Source: Lachnospiraceae bacterium (lineage in GTDB: Bacteria; Bacillota; Clostridia; Lachnospirales; Lachnospiraceae). From it: a DNA stretch of 64,000 bases. Made by a program: the position numbers and the translations under genes. Positions 26,376-35,200 of the stretch are shown one piece after another (position 1 is the stretch's first letter; every line of letters begins with the position of its first letter). The stretch is from assembly GCA_009911185.1 (NCBI GenBank), contig QXWW01000011.1, positions 47,099-111,098 on the forward strand. Reading direction: 5' to 3'. A model generated the notes under the pieces. The model ran no database searches and had not been told where the DNA came from. It saw only the letters and a program-made list of their open reading frames with translations.

Positions 26376-28307
26376 ATGTCATTCGTGGAAGGGATACATC
26401 AATATCAGAATCATACCGTTTCCAATAACCAGACGGCAGCTCAGGCCAAAGAATCCGCGGCAGCGCGTCCTTTGGCCGCACAGGCGCAGGAGCTGGTTCC
26501 GGGGAAAGTATTTGAGGGAACGATAACGGAAATCAAGAATGGACAGGTAACCATTGGCTTAAATGATGGACGTTCGATATCCGCCAGGATGGAAACGGGT
26601 GTACATCTGGAAAAAGGGCAGCCGATGTTATTTCAGGTGAAATCAGCCTCCGGGGAACAGATTGCCATTCGCCCGGTTACTTTGGAGAGCGCACAGAATC
26701 CTACTTTGCTGCGGGCCTTAGAGGCCGCGGGACTTACTGTGAACGACAAGAATCTCTCCATGGTTAATCAGATGATGGCGCAGCAGCTTCCAGTTGATAA
26801 AAGCAGCCTGCAGCAGATGATGCGTTTATTGGCCAATTTCCCCAAGGCGGAGATACAGACGCTGGTGCAGATGCAGAAATTGGGATTGGTGATTACGGAA
26901 GATTCTCTGAATCAATTTCAAAATTATAAGAATGGCCAGCAGGCAATTCTGCCGGAAATCACTCATCTTATGGAAGGAATTGCAAATCTGCCGGGGAAAC
27001 TGTTTGGTATCGAAGGAGGGTTGCCAGGGCAGCCGTTCGCAACGCCAGGGATGCTTCTGGGTGTTCAGCAGCAGATTGCAGGAATCTTATCAGGAAGCAG
27101 TCAGCAGCAGCAGTCTGCGGCGCAGACAGGAGCGTTACAGAATCAGTCAGCCATGGGAGAAATGGCGCAGAATCAGGCGGTGCAGAATTTGTCGGTTGCC
27201 AATATTGAAGCAGCGCAGAGCGTAACCATTCATGAAGATTTGGCGCAGGGCGGCGGCAGTCAGCCAGGTTTTAGCGGAAATGCCATGGAGGGAAATGCTA
27301 TGGGAGCTGGCTTAGCTGGTGGAAGCCAGATGCAGAGCGGGCTGTCAGAGGGAAATCTTGCACGTGACGGAATGTCTGCAGGAAATCCTGCGGTAATGGA
27401 GCAGCAGGAAGGAGCTACTCCTGCAAACGCCACGGCAGAGGCTTCACAGGCAGGAGCAGCAGAAGGGAGGCATACACCGCCAGTGGAACAGTTTTTAAAT
27501 AAGGAACAGCAAGTCAGGCTCACCACACTGCTGCAGGAGTTTTCCGGAGCCCGGGAAAATGAGCGGCTTCTTCCACAGGGAAGCTTAAATACAAATCTGA
27601 GCGCTGGAGAATTGCTGGAGCAGATGATGAGCGCCATGGAAAAAAGCGAAGATTATACCAGCGCGTCCATGCAGAGGCTTTTTTATTCAGAGGAATATAA
27701 AGAGGTGCTGAAACAGGCGATGGCAGACCAGTGGACGCTGACGCCAGAGCAGTTGAAAGAAGAAGGCGCCGTCAAGGAGATGTACCAAAGACTTTCCAGG
27801 CAAATGGCCGATTTGCAGCAGGTGTTGACCCAGGCTGGAAAGGAAGGAACAGCGCTTGCCAAAACAGCGCAGTCCGTGCAGAGCAATCTGGAGTTTATGA
27901 ATCAGATTAATCAGGTGTATGCCTATGTGCAGCTTCCATTAAAATTACAGAACCAAAATGCCCACAGCGATCTGTATGTGTATACCAATAAGAAAAACCT
28001 CAGAGAGAAAGATGGAGAGCTGACAGCTCTTTTACATCTGGATATGGAGCATCTGGGGGCTACGGATATTTTTGTGAAGCTGCAGGGCGCGGCCGTGGAG
28101 ACAGAATTTTATTTTGAGGATGAAATGTCCTGCCGACTGATTGCGGGGTGCGCAGAGCAATTGATGGAACGTCTGCAGCAGAAAGGGTATTCCTGTGAAG
28201 TGAAAGTAGAAAACCGCAGAAAAAAACAGGATTTTGTGGAGGATTTTCTGGAGAGGGAAAAACCTCCTGCAAAGCTGCACCGCTATTCTTTTGATGTAAA
28301 AGCGTAG
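26376..28307 (+). CDS. FliK-like flagellar hook-length control family protein (YlqG type)
   Basis: The 643-residue protein has an N-terminal beta-rich segment (about 30-110), a glutamine- and alanine-rich low-complexity middle (about 225-375) and a C-terminal domain (about 520-620) resembling the FliK hook-length domain, with VYVQLPLKLQNQNAHSDLYV and ELTALLHLDMEHLGATDIFV. In B. subtilis ylqG and ylqH sit at the same place after rnhB. FliK measures hook length and interacts with FlhB, and an FlhB-like gene follows here, which supports the call. Whether it works in flagellar assembly or another process is unknown. The start at 26376 is chosen from AAAGGCAGG upstream. Confidence 0.72.
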   Translation: MSFVEGIHQYQNHTVSNNQTAAQAKESAAARPLAAQAQELVPGKVFEGTITEIKNGQVTIGLNDGRSISARMETGVHLEKGQPMLFQVKSASGEQIAIRPVTLESAQNPTLLRALEAAGLTVNDKNLSMVNQMMAQQLPVDKSSLQQMMRLLANFPKAEIQTLVQMQKLGLVITEDSLNQFQNYKNGQQAILPEITHLMEGIANLPGKLFGIEGGLPGQPFATPGMLLGVQQQIAGILSGSSQQQQSAAQTGALQNQSAMGEMAQNQAVQNLSVANIEAAQSVTIHEDLAQGGGSQPGFSGNAMEGNAMGAGLAGGSQMQSGLSEGNLARDGMSAGNPAVMEQQEGATPANATAEASQAGAAEGRHTPPVEQFLNKEQQVRLTTLLQEFSGARENERLLPQGSLNTNLSAGELLEQMMSAMEKSEDYTSASMQRLFYSEEYKEVLKQAMADQWTLTPEQLKEEGAVKEMYQRLSRQMADLQQVLTQAGKEGTALAKTAQSVQSNLEFMNQINQVYAYVQLPLKLQNQNAHSDLYVYTNKKNLREKDGELTALLHLDMEHLGATDIFVKLQGAAVETEFYFEDEMSCRLIAGCAEQLMERLQQKGYSCEVKVENRRKKQDFVEDFLEREKPPAKLHRYSFDVKA

Positions 28308-28349
28308 AAGTATCGGGCTTCAATATAGCAGGAAAGGAGTGACGGTTTG

Positions 28350-28676
28350 ATGGAAAAGACGCGCTACAAGAATACCAAAGAACTGGTCACAATGGACACG
28401 GAGACCGGAGAGAAGCCCAAAACTGCGGTTGCCGTGGCCTATGAACCGGGAGAACGGGCGCCTAAGATTATCGCTACGGGAAAAGGGCATCTGGCGGAGC
28501 GTATCATTGAGAAGGCGAAGGAGGAAAAAATTCCCTTTTACCGGGATGATAAACTGGCGAAAACGTTATCCAGGCTGGAGATTGGTGAGATGATACCGCC
28601 GGAGCTGTACGAAGTAGTGGCAGAAATCTTGGTATTTGTGGACGATATGGAGCGATTAAAAGGAAAGTTGAGTTGA
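28350..28676 (+). CDS. FlhB C-terminal-domain-like protein (YlqH/FlhX type)
   Basis: The 108-residue soluble protein matches only the cytoplasmic domain of the flagellar export switch FlhB: KTAVAVAYEPGERAPKIIA, then GHLAERIIEKAKEEKIPFYR and LGEMIPPELYE-type sequence. The NPTH autocleavage motif expected before AVAL is replaced by KPKT, so it should not self-cleave. Stand-alone domains of this kind are known as YlqH or FlhX and can partly replace FlhB function. It lies 43 bp after the FliK-like gene and overlaps the frame of yraN. SD AAAGGAGT precedes the ATG at 28350. Confidence 0.85.
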   Translation: MEKTRYKNTKELVTMDTETGEKPKTAVAVAYEPGERAPKIIATGKGHLAERIIEKAKEEKIPFYRDDKLAKTLSRLEIGEMIPPELYEVVAEILVFVDDMERLKGKLS

Positions 28677-28732
28677 TAAAGTTTTTGGCGGAGCGGAAGA
28701 TAGCGGAAAATAATCGAACAGGAGGAGATTGT

Positions 28733-29101
28733 TTGGCAGGTGCGAAACATAACCAGCGGGCGAAAGGGATGCAATATGAAAAATTGGCTGCAGAGTTTTT
28801 AGAGCAAAAAGGGTTTCAAGTCCTGCAGCATAATTTTTACAGCCGGTACGGAGAAATAGATCTGATAGCGAGGGATGAAGGATATCTCGTATTTGTGGAA
28901 GTGAAATACCGCGAAAGCAGCAGAAGCGGTTATCCGTTGGAGGCAGTGGATGGAAGGAAGCGCAGAAAAATATGCAGAACGGCAGACGCTTACTGTCTGC
29001 GGTACGGATATAGCGAAGGTACGCCCTGCCGTTTTGACGTGGTGGGAATCAGGGGAGATGAGATAATTCATATCTTAGACGCATTTGAATATGTCAGATA
29101 G
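28733..29101 (+). CDS. yraN: YraN-family (UPF0102) nuclease-fold protein
   Basis: From the TTG at 28733 the protein has 122 residues and starts LAGAKHNQRAKGMQYEKLAA. YGEIDLIARD and YLVFVEVKYR form the E-D-ExK constellation of the restriction-endonuclease/Holliday-junction resolvase fold. The biochemical function in bacteria remains poorly defined. GGAGGAG lies before the TTG; an earlier ATG at 28673 overlapping the previous gene is possible but gives an untypical extension. Confidence 0.88.
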   Translation: MAGAKHNQRAKGMQYEKLAAEFLEQKGFQVLQHNFYSRYGEIDLIARDEGYLVFVEVKYRESSRSGYPLEAVDGRKRRKICRTADAYCLRYGYSEGTPCRFDVVGIRGDEIIHILDAFEYVR

Positions 29102-29113
29102 GAGGAACAAAGT

Positions 29114-30013
29114 GTGGATGCAGAAAACAAGAGTTATAAGAGGGGCGCAAAGTTGCTGAGAAAACAAAACAGAGGAGGGCGGCAAGCTGCGCCGATATTA
29201 AAATCTGTTTCTCTTGACATCGGGGAAGTTCCTTATTTGTCCTATCCCTTACTGGAACAGACCGGCATGGTAAAACATTGTTTTACTACCAGACAGGGGG
29301 GCGTCAGCCAGGGAATATTTAAAAGCCTGAATCTTAGTTTTACCAGAGGGGATGACAGAGAGGCTGTAGAAGAAAATTTTCGCAGAGTCTCTCAGGTTTT
29401 GGGAACCAGATATGAGGATTTTGTACTTACAGACCAGACGCACACGACAAATGTCCGGCGCGTGGGAAAAGAAGATGCAGGGAAGGGAATAACCAGAGAA
29501 CGGGACTATACAGACGTAGACGGGCTTATCACCAATGAACCGGGGCTGGTGCTCTCCACGTTTTATGCAGACTGCGTGCCTTTGTATTTTGCAGATACAA
29601 AAAACCGCGCGATCGGTCTTTCGCATTCTGGCTGGCGCGGGACTGTGGGCAGAATGGGACGCGCGACCCTGGAAGCCATGCGGCGGGAATTTGGCACAAA
29701 ACCAGAAGAGGTTATCTGTGCCATTGGGCCTTCGATCTGTCAGGATTGTTATGAAGTCAGCCAGGATGTGGCGGAAGAATTTATACGGGAATTTCCCCGG
29801 CACAGGCAGGAGATTCTATCGGATAAAGGAAATGGAAAATACCAGCTTGATTTGTGGCGCGCCAATGAAATCGTTCTGCTGGAAGCTGGGGTCAAAAAAG
29901 AGCGTTTATCTGTGACGGATCTGTGCACCTGCTGCAATCCCCAAACGTTATTCTCCCATCGTGCAAGTCAGGGCAGACGGGGGAATTTGGGGGCTTTCTT
30001 AAGCCTGAAATGA
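29114..30013 (+). CDS. pgeF: Peptidoglycan editing factor / multicopper-like purine nucleoside phosphorylase family (PgeF, YlmD/YfiH)
   Basis: The 299-residue protein belongs to the YfiH/LACC1 family. The metal-ligand motifs are present: SHSGWRGTVGRM, a histidine in DQTHTTNV, CAIGPSICQDCYEVS and CTCCNPQTLFSHRASQGRRGN. Family members have been reported to act on purine nucleosides and to prevent misincorporation of amino acids in peptidoglycan precursors. The start is a GTG at 29114 following GGAGGAAC. It is the last gene of this plus-strand block. Confidence 0.9.
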   Translation: MDAENKSYKRGAKLLRKQNRGGRQAAPILKSVSLDIGEVPYLSYPLLEQTGMVKHCFTTRQGGVSQGIFKSLNLSFTRGDDREAVEENFRRVSQVLGTRYEDFVLTDQTHTTNVRRVGKEDAGKGITRERDYTDVDGLITNEPGLVLSTFYADCVPLYFADTKNRAIGLSHSGWRGTVGRMGRATLEAMRREFGTKPEEVICAIGPSICQDCYEVSQDVAEEFIREFPRHRQEILSDKGNGKYQLDLWRANEIVLLEAGVKKERLSVTDLCTCCNPQTLFSHRASQGRRGNLGAFLSLK

Positions 30014-30187
30014 CAATCATATTGCATTTGTTTAGGAAGGTTGTTCTGGCACTGTTTTTAGCAAAACGATAGCGGGCAAATTGTGCAGGCCGGGCACCGT
30101 TGCGAAGCAATCATTACCTCTTGTGAGAGTGTATTTTACAGGTAAGATACTTTCACGCTTTAACAAACAAGGTCTTTCCTATAGAAT

Positions 30188-30248
30188 AAAACCATCCGCT
30201 ATCTGGCAGTTCTTTCAAAACCTTAGCCGGAAACGGGTGGTTTTATAT
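30188..30248. terminator. Possible bidirectional terminator between pgeF and the ABC-F gene
   Basis: AAAACCATCCG (30188-30198) and CGGGTGGTTTT (30234-30244) form an 11-bp stem with a wobble pair and a long loop. T residues close both arms. It lies between two converging genes in a 320-bp gap that holds nothing else I can identify. Confidence 0.5.
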
Positions 30249-30335
30249 GTTTATAAGATATGTGTTTATGGGCGTCTGCTCTATTTTTTCTGTCTTTTAT
30301 GCGCAACGCATGTGAAGTATAAGCGCATAAAATGA

Positions 30336-31976
30336 TTAATCGTCTTCCTCCTGGGCGTTGCTGGTAGAGTACACCTGCCTCTTTCTTGCCATCTCATCGT
30401 TTTCCAGATATTCATCGTAAGTAGTAACTTTATCAATAAAAGTACCGTTGGGCAGAAACTCGATAATGCGGTTGGCTGTAGTCTGTACCACCTGATGATC
30501 GCGGGAGGCGAACAATATTACGCCTGGAAATTTGATCAGGCCGTTATTGAGTGCGGTGATGCTTTCCATATCCAGGTGGTCGGTAGGTTCGTCCAGAATC
30601 AGGATATTGGACCCTTCTATCATCATCCGTGACAGGAGTACCCGTACTTTTTCTCCGCCGGATAATACCCGCATTTTTTTCACGCCGTCCTCTCCGGCAA
30701 AAAGCATTCTGCCCAGGAAACCGCGCACATAGGTGGCGTCTTTGATTTCAGAGAACTGGGTGAGCCAGTCTGCGATCTGTAAATCCGTGTCAAAGATAGC
30801 GGTGTTGTCTTTGGGGAAATAAGACTGGCTGGTGGTAACGCCCCATTTGTAGTGTCCTTCGTCCGGTTCCATCTCTCCGGCAAGAATCTGAAACAGAGTA
30901 GTTTTGGCAATCTCGTTGCTTCCCACGAATGCAATCTTGTCGTCATGTCCCGCAATGAAAGACACATGATCTAATATCTTAACACCGTCAATGGTTTTGC
31001 TGATGTTTTCCACGGTCAGTACTTCATTTCCAATTTCCCGTGCCGGACGGAAATCAATATAAGGATATTTGCGGCTGGAGGGTTTGATTTCATCCAACTG
31101 GATTTTTTCCAGCGCTTTTTTGCGGGAGGTAGCCTGCTTGGATTTGGAGGCATTTGCGGAAAAGCGTGAGATAAATTCCTGCAGTTCTTTGATTTTCTCT
31201 TCTTTTTTCTTATTTGCTTCTTTCATTTGCTTGATTAAAAGCTGGCTTGACTCGTACCAGAAGTCATAATTTCCCGCATATAACTGTATTTTTGCATAAT
31301 CAATATCTGCGGTATGGGTACAGACCTTGTTCAGAAAATAGCGGTCATGCGATACCACAATTACCGTATTGTCAAAGTTGATCAGAAATTCCTCCAGCCA
31401 GGCAATGGCGTCCAGATCCAGGTGGTTGGTAGGCTCGTCTAACAGCAGAATGTCGGGATTGCCAAACAGCGCCTGGGCAAGCAGTACCTTGACTTTCAGA
31501 TCGCCGGTAAGTTCCTTCATCATGGAAGTGTGGTATTCTGTATCGATACCCAGCCCGTTCAAGAGCTGGGCGGCGTCAGATTCTGCGTTCCAGCCGTCCA
31601 TTTCTGCAAATTCTGCTTCCAGCTCACTGGCGCGTATACCGTCTTCGTCAGTGAAATCTTCTTTCATATAAATGGCGTCCTTTTCTTTCATAATATCGTA
31701 GAGACGCTGATTTCCCATAATCACAGTATCAAGTACGGAAAATTCATCGTACTTGAAATGGTCCTGCTGCAGGAAGGAGAGACGCTGTCCCGGAGTAATG
31801 ATGACTTCGCCCTTTGTAGGTTCCAGTTGTCCGTTTAAGATTTTGAGAAAAGTGGACTTGCCGGCCCCATTTGCACCGATAAGACCATAGCAGTTTCCTT
31901 CCGTAAATTTAATATTTACATCTTCAAATAAAGCTTTTTTGCCAATTCTGAGCGTTACATTGTTTGCACTAATCAT
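30336..31976 (-). CDS. ABC-F family ATPase (YkpA/YbiT type)
   Basis: The 546-residue protein has two nucleotide domains and no membrane part, as in ABC-F translation factors. The first has Walker A GANGAGKST, an unusual signature MKELTGDLKVKVLLAQAL and Walker B ILLLDEPTNHLD. The inter-domain linker is rich in lysine and glutamate. The second has a degenerate Walker A, GSNEIAKTT, with LSGGEKVRVLLSR and LILDEPTDHLDME. These deviations are typical of the YkpA subgroup rather than damage. The start at 31976 (MISANNVTLRIG) has AAAGG upstream; the eight-codon extension lacks one. It probably acts on the ribosome, but its exact job is not known. Confidence 0.9.
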   Translation of the reverse strand: MISANNVTLRIGKKALFEDVNIKFTEGNCYGLIGANGAGKSTFLKILNGQLEPTKGEVIITPGQRLSFLQQDHFKYDEFSVLDTVIMGNQRLYDIMKEKDAIYMKEDFTDEDGIRASELEAEFAEMDGWNAESDAAQLLNGLGIDTEYHTSMMKELTGDLKVKVLLAQALFGNPDILLLDEPTNHLDLDAIAWLEEFLINFDNTVIVVSHDRYFLNKVCTHTADIDYAKIQLYAGNYDFWYESSQLLIKQMKEANKKKEEKIKELQEFISRFSANASKSKQATSRKKALEKIQLDEIKPSSRKYPYIDFRPAREIGNEVLTVENISKTIDGVKILDHVSFIAGHDDKIAFVGSNEIAKTTLFQILAGEMEPDEGHYKWGVTTSQSYFPKDNTAIFDTDLQIADWLTQFSEIKDATYVRGFLGRMLFAGEDGVKKMRVLSGGEKVRVLLSRMMIEGSNILILDEPTDHLDMESITALNNGLIKFPGVILFASRDHQVVQTTANRIIEFLPNGTFIDKVTTYDEYLENDEMARKRQVYSTSNAQEEDD

Positions 31977-32012
31977 TCTATCTAACCTTTCTGCGTTCAA
32001 ATTTTCATTCTA

Positions 32013-32040
32013 AGTATACCGTAAATCTGCTATTTTGCAA
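32013..32040 (-). promoter_or_regulatory. Promoter of the ABC-F gene
   Basis: On the minus strand TTGCAA (32035-32040) and TATACT (complement of 32013-32018) are separated by 16 bp, about 37 bp before the start codon. Confidence 0.65.
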
Positions 32041-32049
32041 GAAGTTTTG

Positions 32050-32078
32050 TTGAAAATAAAGGAAAAATTTGCTATGAT
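32050..32078 (+). promoter_or_regulatory. Promoter of the GGDEF/EAL gene
   Basis: TTGAAA (32050-32055) and TATGAT (32073-32078) have a 17-bp spacer. The transcript would carry a leader of about 208 bases before the ATG at 32293. Confidence 0.75.
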
Positions 32079-32084
32079 AAAACA

Positions 32085-32292
32085 TGGCAGTGTATCAGAG
32101 TGTGTCAGAAAAATGCTTTTGCCAGAAAATGCATCCCGTTACTTGCGGGACATTGCATATTGTATAAGGAAGGTGCAGCGGGTTGCGCTGAACCAGTATT
32201 ACGGGAAGTGCGGGATTGCAGGCGGGGAATGCATTACAAATACGCTCGGAAAGCGATTTTAATAATAGGAACGATAGAAGCGGGGTTTATAT
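32085..32292 (+). other. Long leader of the GGDEF/EAL gene
   Basis: The predicted 5' leader holds a nested hairpin (ATGCATCCCG with CGGGACATTGCAT, about 32127-32158) and a second one (CAGCG with CGCTG). It does not match the c-di-GMP-I riboswitch consensus that I can recall. No coding sequence with a good ribosome site is visible. Confidence 0.4.
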
Positions 32293-35200
32293 ATGAAGGA
32301 TCAAAAGATGCAAGAGCAGTTCTTCCGGCAGCAGGCGGAGCAGATATTGGAAGAAGTTTCCTGCGGCATCTGCTGCATAGGATATGAAGAACCGGAAGAT
32401 ATGGAGAATGATGATTTTTGCCTGCTGTATGGCAATGAGGAGTTTTTCCGCTGCATCGGTTATACCAGGGCGGAATTTTCTGTTGCCGGAAATGACATGC
32501 GTTCTGTGGTAGCGGTAAAACAGCGGGAAGAACTGCGCAGGCAGCTTCGAGAGGCAATGGAGGGCATTGGCCAGGATATTTTTCGCAATTACCGGGTCTG
32601 CAATCCCAGAGGAAATGAATTTCACGTACTGTTGTCTATGAAAACGGAGCGCATTATGCAGGATTTTCATGTGCTGCTGATTAGCTGCATGAGGCAGGAT
32701 ATCCTGCTGGAGGAAAAGATACAGCAGGACAGGCGGTGGAACCGTATACAGGAGAGTATTGAGCGTCTCAGACGGACGATTCTGAAACTTCCCGCAGGCT
32801 GCGCTGTACTGCAGGGAACGGGTCCCTGGGAGCTGATTAAGGGCAATGAAGAATTTTTCCGGACGGTGGGATACAGTGCCGGGGAAATTCAGGTGCTTCC
32901 CAACGATTTTTCAGACGCAGTCTATCGGGAGGATCACAGGCGGCTTAAGAAAGTTATGGAGGAACTGCTCCATACGGATAAGGTGGGGCAGTGCGATATC
33001 CGTATTTGCGGAAAAAGCGGTGAGATCCGCTGGCTTGCACTGAATATCCGGCTGTTTTATTACCAGGAAAGAATGCCTTATTTCCTGGTTTCAAGCTGGG
33101 ATATCCACAAGCGCAAACGCGTAGAGGAGGAGTTGTATTTACAGACGGAGCGTTATAAGCTGGTGGAAGATATCAATCAGGAATTTCCTTTTGAATATGA
33201 CGTGGCTTCCAGAGCTATTTTTGTTGCGCCGCAGTCGAATATCATGATTGCAGACCGCAATGGAGAAGGCTTTTTTGTACCGGCAGAGGCCCTGGAGCAG
33301 ATTTTATACCGCGAGGATTATGAAGAATTTTTCGGAATGTTGGAGCGCGCCTCGTCCGTAGAAGAAAAAGGGATGCTGGAATACCGGATCAACATTGCAG
33401 ATGCCGGGGAAGCCCCCGTTTATGCGTGGCACAGGACCATATATAAGAGCATACCGGGGGAAGAAGGAAAAATTTTAAGGATTTTGGGCAGGACCGAAGA
33501 TATCACCAGAGAAAAGCATGTGCAAAACGAATTGGAGCAAAGGCTGAAGCAGGATGATCTTACCGGGCTTTTGAACAAATCCACGACAAAATCGGAAATT
33601 GAAACTTTTCTTAACGACAATGTGCGGGGAAATCATGCGCTGTTTCTCATCGACGTAGATAATTTTAAATCGATCAATGATACGCTGGGGCATTTGTTTG
33701 GAGACAGCGTGCTGATTAATGTGGCTAAAAAGATACAGGATTTGTTCCGCGGAACGGACATAGTAGGCAGAATCGGCGGCGATGAATTTATGGTATTTAT
33801 GAAATATACCGATTTCTATCAGGCAAAGCAGAAGGCGGAGAAAATCTGCAAATGCACCAGGCAGGAGTACCATGGAAGAAACGGAGAGAAATTACAGGTG
33901 AGCTGCAGCGTGGGGGTGTCGGTTTACGGCGCTGTCAAAGAGAGCTATAGTTCTCTGTTTTCCAAGGCTGATATGGCGATGTACCAGGCGAAGGAGGCGG
34001 GCAAAAACCAGTACCGTGTGGCAGAAGGGGCAGACCCGCTCTGGAAGATACGCAAGGCGAGCAGAATTGAAGTGCGCAGCAACCAATATAAAGCAGGTAA
34101 GATGCAGGATATGGACTTTCTGTCAGAAGCATTTTCACTCTTGTCTCATGCCAGGGATTTGAATGATTCTTTGAATATCTTAATGGAGCGGATTGGAAGG
34201 CAGTATGATTTGGGCAGAGTTGCAGTGGTGGAATGCGATAAGGGAAGAAAGGAACTGATTCAGACCAATTGCTGGACCAGGGAAAACGGCATTTTAAACG
34301 GTCCGGAGTTTGTAGATAAGTATAAAGACTGGGATACGGTCTTACGTAATTTTGATGAAAACGGACTGGCTTATATAGACGACTGTCTGGGCGATAAACA
34401 GATAACAGAAACATACCGGGAAGCTTTTGAGGAGCGCAGGGTGCGCGCGCTTGTATACTGCAGTTTCTCCTATTCGGAGCTGGGGGAAGGATTTATCACA
34501 TTCTGTGATACGGAAAAGCCCCGGAGCTGGACGAATTTTGAAAAAGAAACGTTTCTGGAACTGTCTAAGATGCTGTCTGTATTTGTGGCGTTGCGGGTAC
34601 AGCGTGAAGCGGACCAGAAGGCAATCTGCTATTTGAAGCATCGGGATATGCTCACTGGGCTTTATATAGAGGACATATTTAAAAACCGGGTGGAAAAAGA
34701 ACTGCGCAGCTGGAACCATGAACTGCAATACGCCATTGTTTATACAGATATCAATGATTTTTCTTATATCAATGAGAACTTTGGCCATGAGGCGGGAAAC
34801 GAAATTCTGAAAAAATTTGCGGCGCGGATACGCAGCGGCGATAATAAAATATCCTGCAGGCTGTATTCCGATTTATTTGTCACCTTAATCTGGGAGAAGG
34901 ATAAAGATACGATTTTTAACAGTGTGGCGGGAACGAGCGTCGAATTTTCAAAAGAGCAGCGGGAACTTTATACTTCCTGCAATCTCAGACTGTCTGCGGG
35001 CATTTATTTTATTGACCAGCCGCATGAGAGCCTGGATGTTGCCATTGAGAATGCCAACATAGCCAGAAAGAGCACGAAGGGAAGTAATCTGTTCTGCCGG
35101 GTGTACGAACCTCGGATGCGCAGGCAGCGCGAAATGGAGAAGCAGGTGCTCGCAGATTTTCAGGGCAATCTTGCAGAGGGAAGGTTTCAGGTTTATGTAC

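Noticed and set aside
30336..31976. ABC-F gene as a damaged ATPase because of GSNEIAKTT and LTGDLK
   Set aside because: These deviations are characteristic of the YkpA-type subgroup, and the frame is intact.
32035..32262. A 75-codon frame in the leader of the GGDEF/EAL gene
   Set aside because: It starts upstream of the predicted promoter -10 box, has no ribosome site and resembles no family.
32085..32292. c-di-GMP riboswitch in the GGDEF/EAL leader
   Set aside because: The conserved core of the c-di-GMP-I class is absent from the sequence as far as I can judge, so only a structured leader is reported.
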